Positions 11,191 to 23,759 of a stretch of 64,000 nt of DNA are shown here, one piece after another (position 1 is the stretch's first letter; each line of letters begins with the position of its first letter). Location: the NCBI GenBank assembly GCA_023515745.1, contig JALECJ010000258.1, forward strand, positions 562,501 through 626,500, read 5' to 3'. The DNA comes from Amoeboaphelidium protococcarum. Lineage: Eukaryota; Aphelidiomycota; Aphelidea. A program made the translations under genes and the position numbers. Below the pieces are notes generated by a model. That model was not told where the DNA came from. It saw nothing but the letters and a program-made list of their open reading frames with translations, and made no database searches.

Positions 11191-13701
11191 TCAATCCATA
11201 ATTTCAATAACCTTTGATTTCTTTTTTGCATTAGACGTACTGGAAGCAACTGGTCTGAATCTATCATCATCATCGTCGTCATCATCAATTACAATAGTGG
11301 GAATCCGCTTATAAACATTTTATGGCAGCACAACAACGTTATTATTCTATGCATTGTTGTTATTAGTACCCAAGACATTGTGGTTCTGTCGATGATCTGC
11401 TGGTACGATAGCATTCCGAGGAGGTTACAGTTATGCAGCAGCTGGTACCTGGCGCTGATTAGGAGCAGCTTGTTATTAACGATTCTGCTACTATTATCTC
11501 AGCCGCTATTATTATTATTCTTGCAACAGCTACCGCTACTATTACTGTTGCCTGAGCTGCTGCTGCTGCTACTGCTAAAGTCGTTACTACTACTAAAGCT
11601 ACTATTGCTGCCGTTAAACTTGCTACTAATGCTACTATTACTGATTGTACTGCCGGGCAGCTTAGCCGTGATTTTAATACCGTCCTCGCCTTCTATGCTA
11701 ATGTTAGTTTTACCTATTTAGATTCTAATTATTATAACGCATCACAGCGGGTGGTATATATAAACCATCGCCGGCTATTTAAGGATATGGATTGTGAGCA
11801 ATATTATGAACTGCCGGCGCTGCGTATTTAGGAGCGGCTTTTTTCTGAGCCTGCTTTCGCAAATCAGCCTCCAACTTATCTCTTTCAGCATTAAACTGCA
11901 CTAAAGTGTCATCATTCACCTACTTGGTCTTTTCCAACTCTTTGGCAGCTTCTTCGGCAGCTTTAAGAACTTCTTAGGCATTCTTTTATACTGTATCATC
12001 CCACAGCGGACACTTACCATCCTTGCCATTCCCACTGCCAAAGTGATCGTAGCCTTTCACCACACGACGGCAAATATAACAAATCTTGGTGCCACAGCTA
12101 CAAGTCATCTTATTACAGCCTTCCTCCTTGAAGAATTTCTTATGACATTTGGGGCACTCACGTATCAGGGCATCGGTCATAGCCTCAGCCACCTTGTGTT
12201 GGAAATTAGTGACTGAAGATTCAGCCTCTACCTCTTTACAAGACTTGGGAATATGAGACTCTTTTCCACACAGACGACACGACATCTTGAAGCATTTCGG
12301 GTTGAGACATCGAAATAGTTTGTCCACCTCCGCCTTGGAAGTCATAAGCGCGGCGAAATCACAAAATGGGCACTGCACTAACTCTTCATAATCCCTGATA
12401 ACTTCTTTATCCACCATAACGTCGTCCTAGTTGTCCGCTCCCTTTTAGCCATCGCCATCCACATTGCCATTATCATCACCATCATCTTCAATTGACGTCT
12501 AATCATTATTACGCATATTACTTAAAGGTTACAGTGCTTGCTTTATTTCAATCTCTTATACTAGACGATGATAATTCTCTACAACTTTATTATCCACAAG
12601 AGTTGATAATTCTTTGAGAAGAAAATGTCCCGGACAGAGACCATTAGCAGGAGCTTTAGCGGATGAATTTTGGGCAGAGGATGTAAGCTTGGAATCACTA
12701 AACGATGCAGCTATACAGTTCAACTCAGTCTTCCGATTACCAACAGCTTCTTCTAACACTCGCTTACCACAGTCACCACAAAATAAGTGTCCCTCTGTAC
12801 ACGCAATCATACCACTAAAGAGCTTTTCTCCAAAGCAGCACGAGCATTCCATGAGATCTTATTACTATAAAGACAAGACATCCTGTGCTGAACCATCACT
12901 CGGACAGAGCAGATCAAAATTCAAATGGATATAATTATTGGCAAGATAATCCAGCTCCTTCTGCAAGTATAAGTCAATAGTGTGTCCAGTAGACTCAATG
13001 TGCTTCTAACACGCTTTAAATACACACATTGGACGCTACGTGGCTGGATCGATATAGCGCGGAAAGGTACGGCTATTCTTATTCAGTTTGAATGGGAGCT
13101 TGGTAGTAATAAATTCAGCCTTTTACTTGTATTCTTTGATTTACTTCATATCGAGCTAGTCCTTAATACCATCCCAATGCTAATAAATGGCCACATATGC
13201 AGGTACAAACAGGTTCTTTTATGCAGATAGCTGATTTCGTAGATACTACAAAGGAGCTTTAAGGAATAATAAAGACACGACAATTAGTGCCTAATTCTTA
13301 TACGCAGCAGTCAGTTTGGCCGATCTTTCAGCATGCACAGTCTCAAAATCCCCATTCACATCTTACAATGGATGTCGTTCAGCAAACTTTAAAACTATTG
13401 AATTATTATTACTACCATTTCCAAATTTCGATGATGATGATGATTACGAATAGATGGCAAATTCTTAGTCGTGACCAGATGCTCCTTTAACTGGATACTT
13501 GCCCTTAAGTCCAAGTAGCTCCTCAGCCAAATCCTCCATCATTGTATTTAAACTATTACCATCATCATTCTTCTACTATACATTCTTCCTTTACATATAC
13601 CGACTAACAGCATCCCTAATCACGAATGGTGGTGCATCTAGAAACATATCTTGCAACTGCTCGAAAGCTCTATCAAATATTGTCTCCACCTCTTATGTCA
13701 T
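11191..13701 (-). CDS. RBR-type E3 ubiquitin ligase, RNF216/TRIAD3-like
   Basis: An 836-aa ubiquitin ligase. The N-terminal ~280 residues are unrecognised. The RING1-like finger starts at MECSCCFGEKLF with GHLFCGDC, the wording of RNF216/TRIAD3. The IBR follows (CPFCDFAAL.., MSCRLCGKESH), then RING2 with CPKCHKKFFKEEGCNKMTC, where the Cys of MTCSCG is the expected catalytic thioester residue, and then CYICRRVVKGYDHF. After RING2 there is a Lys/Ala/Glu-rich coiled coil and a long Gln/Asn-rich tract made mostly of TAG and TAA codons. The end has IPTIVIDDDDDD, which has the form of a SUMO-interacting motif, and finally TGA. The start is the first ATG after the upstream TGA; an upstream exon cannot be excluded. 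It shares a divergent region with 14485-15831. Confidence 0.88.
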
Positions 13702-13865
13702 AATAAAATTATCTGCCTCAATTATTACAACCAGTGATGATGAATCCTTAGATGTATAACTAATGTAAAAAAAATAATGATGTCTGTACAAACTGGTAGA
13801 TTTCAAAATAAGGGCTGTCTGTTATCACAAGACTGAATACCTTGAATAAAGACGAGTTTCAAAAA

Positions 13866-14210
13866 ATGAAGAAACTACGGCTCTCATTGCCTTCAAAAAA
13901 GCTGTCGAATCGCCGTCGTGGAAATATGATAGAAACGATAAAGAAGCGCGTCAAGCATGGCCTGAAACGGCGATATGAGAAAGTACTGTATAATGTGTAT
14001 CTGTTTCAGGCTGATTATCATAATTCTATCGATTAACAGTGTAATTTACTGTGTAGACCGACCTTCCCATAGCGTTAATAATGGACTTGTTTGCTGCTTT
14101 ATATCTTGCACCCGATACAGCTCTGCTCATTAGGATTTGTCGGCGTGTTGCATCTCTTTTTTCATAGCCTTTTTTAACTATTTATTGATAATCTCGTCAA
14201 CTATTCATGA
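13866..14210 (+). CDS. Possible small basic protein ORF
   Basis: An uncertain ORF of 114 codons. The first 55 residues are strongly basic (KKLRLSLPSKK, IKKRVKHGLKRRY), and the second half is hydrophobic. It lies in the space between the divergent RBR ligase and repeat-protein genes and needs several TAA/TAG codons read as Gln. Nothing in it is recognised. Because only TGA stops translation here, an open frame of this length can occur by chance, so this may be noncoding. Confidence 0.25.
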
Positions 14211-14484
14211 CCTTGGTACTTGCAAGCTCTGCTTAATCTTTAAAGTTTATAGTGCCGGTATGACGCAATGCATTTGTATGATCACATGTGAACACAATTC
14301 CAGTCACGATACCTGTGACATGGTACTTAATTGGTTGAACACAAGATTACGCCCAGCCATCCACTACCATCTGCCAAGTACAATTATTAATCATCATCCA
14401 TTATGTGTGTATATATATTCCTTTTTTTATCTTGATCGGTACATTCTTGATCATAGTCTATTTACTGATACCTGTTTTGTTAAA

Positions 14485-15831
14485 ATGATCATTGTTTCCT
14501 AGTTGTAATTGTATATTGTCGCGTCACTGGTCATATTTGGCAGTGATGTTTATGCCCAAGACGGTGCTGCACAACTTCCCCGTACTGAAGATGTTCAACC
14601 AGCTGCTAACCCTCCAGTACCGGAGGCAGTATCCGATATTTAGCCAGCTCCTGATGCTGAAACTAATGCTCAGCCTGCTGCACCCGCTCCTGATTCTTCA
14701 TCTTCCCAGACTGCTGACGCATAGCCTTAGCGTCCACAGTATCCTAGCGGCCCGGAATATTTTGGCCAGGCTGCTGTCCCCGCTGTTTAATAATAACCCG
14801 ATACTGGTACGACGACCGGTTAATCTGTTTCTTCTCAACAGGGTCCCTCTTAAGCACCAGCGGGTCCATAATATCCTAGTGGTCCGGGATATTTCGGCCA
14901 GGCTTCTGTACCTGCTGCATAACAGTAATATGACTCTGGTACAGTTGCGGGTCAATCTGCTTCCGCTCTATAAGGTTCCTCTTAAGCACCAGCGGGTCCA
15001 CAGTATCCTAGTGGTCCGGGATATTTCGGTTAACCTGCTGTTCCAGCTGCATAATAGTAATCTGGTACAACTGTTGGTTAAGGCTCAACTGCGGGCTAGT
15101 CTGTTTCTTCACAGCAAGGTTCCTCTTCTGGACCACCACGTGCATAATATCCTGGTGGAGCAGAACTCTACGGTTCCGCGAGCCCTGCTGTATAGCTTGA
15201 TTCTGGTACAGCTGCGGGTCAATCTGTTTCTCCTTCATAAGTTTCTTCTTAGGGACCACCGAGTCCACAATATCCTAGTGGTCCGGGATATTTCAGCTAG
15301 CCCGCTGTCCCTGCTGTATCATAGTAACGTGATTCTGTTACAACTTCAGGTTAAGGTTCAACTGCCGGATTATCTGTTTCGCCACAGCAAGGTTCTCCTT
15401 CAGGGCCACCACGTGCATAATATCCTGGTGGAGCAGAACTCTTTGGTTCCGCGAGCCCTTCTGGCTCTCGCGCAACACCATCGGCACCATAAGGTACAGC
15501 TGCAGGATAATCTGTATAGGGAAACAAGCCAGCTACTTAATCCGAGGTGAGCAAGGCTGCTTAATCAGATAAGAAAGCAAGCGACTCTACGAAAGCAACT
15601 ACTACTGGCTAAAATAAGTAGACCGACTCTGCGAAGTCAAAGTCTACCAGCGCACCAGCACCTAGCAAGTAAAGTGCACCTGCGAAATCTCAATCAACTG
15701 GGACTACCGCGTCGAAATCTTCTGGTAGTAAACCGGGTGGAAGCACTGGTTCCAAATCCTCTGGAAAGTCGTCATCCTTAGGAAAACGTGGTCTGTCGGG
15801 CCGAAGTATAGCTGGTCGCATTTTAATTTGA
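14485..15831 (+). CDS. Secreted Gln/Pro/Gly/Ser repeat protein
   Basis: A 448-aa repetitive secreted protein. The start ATG precedes a hydrophobic signal peptide ending near SDVYAQDG. From about residue 80 there are at least six imperfect repeats of 45-60 residues built around QYPSGPGYFGQ or QYPGGAELYGS, spaced by VPAAQQQ, DSGT and GQSVSSQQG segments. The last ~120 residues switch to Lys/Ser/Thr/Ala-rich sequence (KSSGSKPGG, KSSGKSS). Two repeat flavours alternate in the second half, pointing to duplication of a two-unit block. Composition fits a cell-wall, cyst-wall or adhesive glue protein, but that is an inference. TAA and TAG are used freely as Gln inside the repeats. The frame is confirmed because repeats keep phase for over 700 bases. 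Confidence 0.82.
14790..15470 (+). repeat. Tandem coding repeats of the secreted protein
   Basis: DNA-level repeats of roughly 135-180 bases. The word CCTAGTGGTCCGGGATATTT recurs near 14873, 15006 and 15275, with a diverged CCTAGCGGCCCGGAATATTT at about 14742. A second word, CCTGGTGGAGCAGAACTC, recurs near 15149 and 15421. Near-identity of the last copies suggests recent unequal exchange or gene conversion. Confidence 0.8.
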
Positions 15832-15851
15832 ATATCAGGTCCTAATCAAAG

Positions 15852-16112
15852 ATGTCTGTCTATGATGATTTCCTAAAGACGCTGTTACATCGTAAATATT
15901 AGTTGCTGCTTCAATTTTGAAACTTCGCACTTCCGCAATTGTAGTTTTTTAAGCTAAGTACTGATAAATCGGGTTATTTAGGAATTGAATTTCTCCGCAA
16001 TATCCATTTAATATCCCGCCTTGATATTGCTAAGCTACTATTTATATATGGCCCAGCTTTAAAGTGTACTTTTTAGTTGCCGTTGCAGATGGCATTCGAG
16101 AATGTCGCTTGA
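15852..16112 (+). CDS. Possible small gene interrupted by one in-frame TGA
   Basis: Doubtful. An ATG 21 bases after the repeat-protein stop opens a frame of 22 codons ending at TGA (15918-15920). The same frame then continues for 63 codons with well-formed protein-like sequence (YLGIEFLRNIHLISRLDIAKLLFIYG split across about 30 residues) to the next TGA at 16110. A short intron removing the first TGA, readthrough, or chance could each explain it. I could not find a convincing GT..AG pair of the right phase. No family was recognised. Confidence 0.25.
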
Positions 16113-16242
16113 TGCTGATGATGATGCTGTTGACTAAAAATGTAAGAAATGTAGTAGTTATAATTGATTTTATTTACATGCAATAATCATAACGGATTTC
16201 ATTAAAAATGCCAGAAAGCAAACTTTTACTTTACTCAAAGGT

Positions 16243-19200
16243 TCATCCTAACTTAAGTGAACGTATACGATGCTGCTCTTACCGCAGCTTGGCATTGGCT
16301 TGCAACAACTCATGACTTGTCAACTGCTACGAAAACCCTCGAATCAAATCAGAATAGTCATTCAGCTATACTACAATATTTCTGTAAGTGTCCATAATTC
16401 GCTTCAGCAAACGATCATTCTGCAGTAAATCTTAATCTACCGAGAAAGACTTGATATTGCGCGGTGGAGCTCGAAAGTACAGCTTGAGCTCATTCTTTGG
16501 AAACCAGCTTGACATTGACTCTTGATCGACAACGGACTTGAATAACGACGTCTTTTTGACATTAAGTTTATATAGAGCATCTTCAATCGTGCCAAAAGTG
16601 TACAGCCGATAAACATAAACATTCTTTTTTTGTCCAAAGCGGTAAGCTCTAGCAATGGCCTATTGATCTAGAGAAGGATTCCAGCCAGCGTCAAAGATGA
16701 TTACACGATTAGCAGATTACAGATTAACACCAACACCACCAGCAGAGATGGAGATAAGAAACACGTCAATCTCTGGATCTTGATTGAATTTATCGATAAG
16801 GGACTGACGCTGCGCCGTGGGTACCTTACCATCTAAGCGGAGGTATGAGATTCCGCTACCTCTAAAATTCTCCACTTGCTTTATCTTCTGTTCAACCATG
16901 TCAAGAGTAGGAATACTTCTTGAGAAAAGCAAGACTTTATCACCATCCCGCCTAGCTTCTTTGATGATTTGAAAAGCAATTTAAAACTTGTGACTGTTGG
17001 CAATATTCACAATATTGGGAATCGCTTTCACCTCCTCATGGAAGGACTTTAGACCAGGTTCATCTTACTTCTTAGTACTTTAACTTTACAATAGAATGCT
17101 TTCATAATCGTCATCCTCTTCAAAGTCCTGATCCATATCTCCAACTGTTTTGACGTGTTCTGAGGCAAAAGCTGGTTCAGAAAACGATTTCTACCGCGAT
17201 GTTTAAGCTGCGACAGAGCCAGAAATTTCATCATCATTATCATCACCGTCTGTATGCTCGACTGATAGAGCGGCATTTGAAATCTACTGCAATGTTGAAG
17301 ACATCTACTTCTTCTCATTCTATATGATCAAATTATAACTACACGCTGGATGATTGACTAGCCGCAGCAATTCCTAGTAATGAGTCAGTAGATCAACTCT
17401 ACTGACTTGTAGTAATTAGCTATTAGACTACTTGTTAACTTGAGCGGAGCCATCTTGGTTCAATTGCAAAGCATAGTCTAGTTCATCGCATTCGGTGGTA
17501 TTGAAAGCATCATCACTTTCAACAAAATGACCACAGCATTTCAAGTATTCTTCATACAAATGCTACTGAACAGGAGTCAACTTAACAGCGATGGAGAACT
17601 CAAACTTTCTAGTATGCAATAAATCTGCCAAATCAACAAGATCGTTATCATTATTAGCTTCTTACATCAACGCGTCGAAATCTTTAATACAAAGCCGATG
17701 AACCAGAGGCTATAGCAGCTGTTGGAGTACATACAAACTCTGGCGACAAATACTCTTTTAAACAGGAGTAGAGTCCATTGACAAACCATCCGTGATAGGA
17801 TGCATGAATGTAAGTCTGAAATCTTATAGAGTGCCCAAGTATCCAGGATACACAGAGTCGACCATAACGTAGTACTCCAGCAAATTATTCTGCAACGGTG
17901 ATCCCGTAAGACAAATCTTATATTAGCATTGAATTCGTCTCAGTATAATGTTAACTTTACTCTAATGATTTTTCAATCGATGAGCTTCATCCACAACAAT
18001 AAGGTGCGGACCACGATTGAGGAATATATCTTGCACCACGGCATCATTGATGAACAATTAACGAAACATCTCAAAGCCCATCAGGAGCAATCCGCCACCT
18101 TGTGACCACTGTCTGACTTTATCTCGTCTCTCATGAACATTTGCATACAGCCTGATATGAATAATGGAATCATTGAATACGGATTAGATATCTCTGCGCG
18201 GTATCCATCGGTAAATCTCTTGAATCCAATTCTCTATTAACGTGGCAGGCATCAGAATAAGTATTTTCAGCGTAACTTATCCCTGCCGCCGAAGTGCTGA
18301 CGGCAACAATTCAGGCTACTACTAGGCGGTTTAACAAAGTATATGCATCAGAAGAATGACCTGGAACGTCTTCATAAGTCCCATACTGTGAGCCAGAACA
18401 CAGCCATGACCACTTTACAAGTTTTACCACATGAATCGCACACCCTCCACCTAGTGTTTCTTTACTTTATCATAACAGAATCTAGGCAAATATACACCTT
18501 CTGCCAGTTTGAAATCTTCCGCATTGAAATTATTATGACTCAATGCTCCTTCTGTGCTTATATCAAAAGGCAAAGTATCTCTATTCATCCAATCCTACTC
18601 CATATCATCAATATATTCACGTCTCCGCTTTACTCTCAACTCTGATTCCCATTCTTGTTAATTCACAATCTCCACATCATCTTAATCTATGCTCACTTAA
18701 TCCGGAAGCTCTATAGTCTAAGAACTTCTTTTCATATTATATGCGCGCGACTTTGATTAAGATGAAGATTATCGTTATTGTGTATCATCACGACTAGTTA
18801 ATCTATCGACATCAGACTGCACCATATCAAACGCGTCATTCATCTATACATTAAATACAGCCTGGTATGATAACTCATCATCTTCAGACAATCCAATTAG
18901 GCTATTCCTCTCAGACTCTGATGATTAAGATGTCATTTATTAGAATATAGGATCCAATGCAATCTATAATAGGGATTCTCTGCCACATTTAATCGTAAAC
19001 ATCAACAGTGCTTATTATAAACTTGTCAATGCAACATTCTGGCCCTTTTAGCAATATTGCGCGTACAATAAGACTTTCTACAGCAAAAATAGACTGCCAG
19101 CCCCATAGTCTTAGGTATTGGAATCCAATTGAGATGTATTAACACTCTATATCAATACATTAAGCAACTGCTAAAAACAATCATATGATGGCATTAGAGC

Positions 19201-19323
19201 TTTAAAATGCCCAGATATGTACAAAGTGAATTAATCAGAATTGCGTGAGGAGATATTTCGCATTACACCATATAATATATCAGCATCTTCAATAGTCTTG
19301 CCAATACGCTCCATCATTGACAT
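16243..19323 (-). CDS. SNF2-family chromatin remodeller, ATRX/RAD54L2 (ARIP4) class
   Basis: An ATP-dependent DNA translocase of about 1,026 aa acting on chromatin. The helicase motifs run in order on the minus strand: [10 protein letters not shown] then [15 protein letters not shown] (Walker A); [10 protein letters not shown] (DEAH box); [10 protein letters not shown] followed by [15 protein letters not shown], the ATRX-group wording of motif [13 protein letters not shown]; then the second lobe with [50 protein letters not shown], and [14 protein letters not shown]. The ending [13 protein letters not shown] also fits ATRX. The middle insertion (about 17050-17280) is acidic and Gln-rich. The N-terminal ~300 residues lack recognisable zinc fingers such as the ADD domain. 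The start is the first ATG in the open frame; a further upstream exon is possible. Confidence 0.9.
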
Positions 19324-19597
19324 TACTTGATCCCCAAATTGATAGATGTTTGAGCGTTTTTCTACACTTTGCTTTCTTATTATTATCGTTACTGCAACAA
19401 CATTGAAAAAGAGACGCGTGTTGCGAACTCTCCCTGATCAACTTAACGGGCTTTGATCCGGGCCGTTTCATCACACTGGTCGAAACGCACTGCATAACAA
19501 CAGTATTACAAGCAATGCAACATTAAATTTGAAATGGGCTATCAAACAAAATATTCACGAACAAATGCATTAATTTATTTAAAAAATCAACTACTTT

Positions 19598-20743
19598 TCA
19601 ATCAAGGCATTCATTTTCCTCCAGCTGGCTATTCCTGATAGACGGAGAGTACTGCGTGGACTCGAAAAACTAATTGCCATCAAGTTCCGCAGTTTCCATC
19701 AGCTCTTAGGCAATACCAGGAGGCGTCACCCTGACCTCTTGGTAAACTGGAGACCCGTCATTATTGTAATCAATAATAAATCGAGGTACTCCAACGACGC
19801 GGCTGCCAGCTGGCTCCTTGGTTAAAGCCTTCTTCAACTTAACCATGCCGAAATCCAACTTTTTAGCCACCTTCTGCACGGTGTCCAAGAATTTGGATTG
19901 TCCTTTATACAGCGGAGTCTAAACAGCCAAGGAGTTGGATGAGGGCTAGCTCCGGGAGGACTTTTTAAATCTCTTGGCGTCACCAAAGCGGGACAGCAGA
20001 ATTACCAGTACTTTTACCAAACGTCTTTGCACCAATTCAGTACAGCTAGACGCTGTATAGACAGACTAGCCATCAAGGCTATTATAAGGATACGTGAATA
20101 TTGAATCACGATCTTTACTTTCTGCGGACGTACCCGATGCTTACCATTTTTATCATAGTAAACGGATTATTATCCATTACCGCAGGATTAACATAATAGA
20201 TCCCAAATGGACCGGTATCCTCAGACGAGTGAGGACGCGGATAATTGGATGCAAATTTCATACGATACTATTCAGGCGGTTTTGATGCTCCGAAACGCTT
20301 CTCTGTGTGATTAAGCGCTCAGCATTAGATCTTGTGGGATAAGTCACAAAAAGGCGCTTATTGCAGACACCCAAGGAGAGATACTTGCCAGGGCGGTAAG
20401 GATTTAAGTTGACAATCACATAGATTCCTCATTACCAAGCCATTAAGACATTTCACCAAGTGAAGTCATTGAACACGCTACTAGGATATGCTAGAATCCT
20501 ATCTGGTGCCATTAATGGATTACTTGGTAGTTAACCATTGAGCACTACATATTTTACTATTACAATTATGTTTAAAGCTAAACTAAAAGATATTTTGTGT
20601 TTGATTACTCCAGTTTGATGCAAGTAGAATGAAGAGATTGGGAGGTGAAACGAGTCTACATCAAGACAATCTTTATTACGTACGCAGCCGTGACACATCA
20701 TGACGTGTTCTGATGGTATTACTGATTGAAACATTGCAGCCAT
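19598..20743 (-). CDS. Probable multi-exon gene of unknown function
   Basis: Unrecognised. Protein-like segments lie in several frames of the minus strand and can be linked by short introns. My tentative model is: exon from ATG 20743 to 20482; a 54-nt intron 20481-20428 (ends ATGAG); an exon reading RIYVIVNLNPYRPGKYLSL; a poorly resolved junction near 20360-20260; an exon reading MKFASNYPRPHSSEDTGPF to 20145; a 79-nt intron 20144-20066 (GTAAGC..GGCTAG); and a last exon 20065-19598 ending in TGA. The last exon contains a basic helical region and VVGVPRFIIDYNNDGSPVY. It could instead be two adjacent genes, since a TGA at 20258 is followed by an overlapping ATG, or a decaying gene. RNA data would settle it. 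Confidence 0.4.
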
Positions 20744-21347
20744 AAATTGACGTGTTAGTTCTGTGATAAGAATTTGATATACCAGTACATACTGTTGCTC
20801 ATACGCATTCGAGTTTCGTCCACAATGAGATTGTATAATTTTGGATATCTCTGTTCATCATAGAGTGATATTATATGTGGCGACTCCAGGTGATGTTGAT
20901 TTTAAATCGCTCACTTTTTGCATGGTTAAAAAGTTTCGATAGAACCGCATCGTGGATAGGAACTAAAGTGCACTCTATCAATAACTCGCCGAATCTTTTA
21001 CTACCGCACCTTAGTATAAGGTAGTCTTTGAAACAGTCTTAGTTGGAAACGTGAAATCTTGTACTGAACAATACCACACCCACAGCAACACCAGCGAGGG
21101 CTTTACTATCCTCAAAATCACTAACTGGATGCACCGCTCTACCAAGACTTTTCTAACGCGTTCTTCAATATTAACAGGCCGTGCTATGTTCTCTTTGATT
21201 GCGACCGGTCGCGTGTCTCACGTTCTTTTACTTTCATTCAATGTTTTGAGGAATTTTGTAATCGATTATTATCAAAAGCCTTTTCTTACAATTCAATCAT
21301 AGTTCTTGTTGATTTTCTGCGATTATAAGAATTGAGTGATACTGTAA
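20744..21347. promoter_or_regulatory. Intergenic region upstream of cullin
   Basis: No gene was identified with confidence. Some minus-strand segments (for example near 20880-20800) read like protein but meet TGA codons, so further 5' exons of the preceding gene may lie here. The last 100 bases before 21348 are AT-rich, with a GATTATAAG word. Confidence 0.3.
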
Positions 21348-23759
21348 ATGATGAGTTCTGGTAGTGGTGGTAGTAGTAGTAGTAATTATCCTCCGTAATA
21401 GTAGTAGTTATAGATGAAGGGTCCTAGCAAGATAAAAATCAAAAACTTTGTAAAGCCCAAGTTGCCTGCTGATTTCTTCTAGACCAATATTAAGCTGCTG
21501 ACTGATGGCCTCATGTAGCTGTATTAAAAGAGTCCTGATGTGTCATATGAATCTTTGTACAAGACATGCGAACTGCTTTGCACTTATCGGTACGCGGAGT
21601 AGGCTTACGAACACGTCATTACTCAGTTTAAGCACATTCTACAAGAGATTAATCTTACTCTGGCCTAAAGTAGCAGCACCGATAATAATAATTAGGCTGA
21701 TGAAGTTAATAGTAACAAGAAGCCTCTAAAGCTTTTGGAATCATATCGATTATTTAAAGAGTTTCTGTCAATTTGTAAATCAGTGTTGCTGCATATTGAA
21801 AACCATCTCGCCTCTCGGTAATAGTCGCTGTACGTTGATGGCATTGAACTGTTTAAAGAGCTGATTGTCAAGTAGAGTGGAAACGAACGATATCTTTAGT
21901 AGTTTATAGTTTCCAAATATAGTCTAGACGCTGTAGATGGATTAGATGATAGTTCTACTGAGCTTATGGAGACCGTCAAGGGCCTGATGACAATGACACT
22001 GGATTTGGGTATATACCATCAGTACATTCAGCCATTGATAATTGAAGATCGAAGAAGTTTCTATGTTACAGCTTCAGTAGAGTAAATTAAATAAGCTGAT
22101 GGAGATTTGTACAAGTACCTGCTGTATTGTCGTGGAGTGATCAAGACTGAATAGAGTCGACCTCATGTACCTTTGATGATTGACAAGTCTCCTATTTTGC
22201 ATCAGGTCAAGATTCAATTGATACTTTATCATTGCTAGTTTATTCTTGATAATTGTGATTAAATATTTCAATTGAGCAAGATGAGTATCCAGGATGGCAG
22301 CAATGGTATTAGTGATGAGGAGTTATCCCCGCCTGGTTAAAATGAAGAAGTGGATCAAGATTTAGTACGTTTGTGCTTTACCTATGTCAATGACGTTGGC
22401 TTTACGGAATAGCTGAGAGTGGCGCTGATGAACAAGTTTGAATATGCGGGGAGTCCTATTGTTAAAACTGGTGAGGATGTTGAAATGATTCGAAAGTTAC
22501 TGCAATTGAAGGTCAAAACTGATTAGATGATTACCGCAGTTGATCGCGCTAAACTGAGTTTAGAAGATATTCAGAAATACCGAGATGGTGTACATGACTG
22601 TATGGCAAAGGTAATAAATGTTAGAGAGGATAAACCGGCGGAATTGCTTGCCAAGTACTTTGATTAGATGTTGAAAGAACGGTAGACTGATGAGCAGATG
22701 ATTGACTAGCTGCTGACATTATTCCGGTACATCAAGGGTAAAGATACTTTTGAAGCATTCTATAAAAAGGACTTGAGTAAGAGACTTCTACTTGGAAAGA
22801 GTAATAGTGTGGAGTATGAGAAGAATGTCCTTGCCAAATTGCGTCTTGAGTGCGGTGCATCTTTTACTGTAAAGCTGGAGGGAATGTTTAAGGATATTGA
22901 AGTGTCTAAAGATCTGAATCGGGATTTCAAGTCTTCTTATTTATCATCAACTGGTGGTAGCACTTTGAGCCTCAGTGATACTAATATTGACAGTAGTGCA
23001 AGTCCTCCAGCAAAGCGTCAAAAGTAGCCTGTGCGCAAGATTGATCTGTACGTGAATGTGTTGACACTTGGCTATTGGCCGTCTTGGCCTCCTGTTACGC
23101 TTAAACTGCCAGAGTTTATGCAGACGCAGTTGGATGAATTCAAGAGTTTCTATGTGGATCGACATAATGGAAGGCGTATTACATTTTAACATAATTTGGA
23201 TTATCTGCTTCTGAATGCGCAATTTCCAAAGGGCAATAAGGAGTTGAGTGTCTCCTTGTATCAAGGTGTAGTGCTGCTATTATTTAATGAAATTGGATGT
23301 GAGTAATTATCGTTTCTGGATATTAAAGCACAATGTGGACTTGAAGACTAGGAGTTGAGGCGTACTCTGCAATCCCTAGCATGTGGCAAGGTGCGAGTAT
23401 TGACCAAGACACCTAAAGGCAAAGACGTGCTGGACCAAGATGTATTCCGAGTTAACGAGTCGTTTACTCACAAGTTGCATCGTGTCAAGATCAACACCAT
23501 CCAGTACAAGGAGACTCCGAAAGAGTAAAAGTAGACTCATGAGCAGGTTAGCGTTGATCGGTCACATCAGCTGGATGCAGCCATTGTGCGCGTGATGAAG
23601 AGCAGACAAAAGATGAGCCACGCAATGCTTATGCAGGAAGTTATGGCTTTGTGCAAGTTCCCAATGACTGCACAGGATTTCAAGAAGCGTATAGAGTCCC
23701 TACTAGATCGTGAGTACATCGAGCGCGAAGATGGTAACAGTTACCGTTATCTTGCATGA
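21348..23759 (+). CDS. Cullin, CUL4-like ubiquitin-ligase scaffold
   Basis: An 803-aa single-exon cullin, the scaffold of a Cullin-RING ligase. A short Ser/Gly/Gln-rich leader is followed by cullin repeats. The cullin-homology core has [18 protein letters not shown] and [19 protein letters not shown]. The C-terminal winged-helix and neddylation region has [15 protein letters not shown], whose Lys is the expected NEDD8 site, then [18 protein letters not shown] and a final YRYLA. Wording near the end is closest to CUL4, which would bind DDB1, but CUL3 cannot be excluded without alignment. A low-complexity insert rich in Ser and Thr sits within the cullin-homology domain (about 22930-23030). Two adjacent ATGs open the frame. 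The Skp1 gene at 61400 would serve a CUL1-type complex, not this one. Confidence 0.92.

Noticed and set aside
14492-15550. A 352-codon plus-strand frame free of standard stops (Leu/His/Val-rich)
   Set aside because: It is a shadow of the repeat protein in another frame. The repeat frame starts with a signal peptide, keeps protein-level repeats and ends at TGA.
20744-20990. Minus-strand frame containing TGA codons as a selenoprotein
   Set aside because: No conserved family or SECIS-like element was seen, and splicing or noncoding sequence is a simpler explanation.
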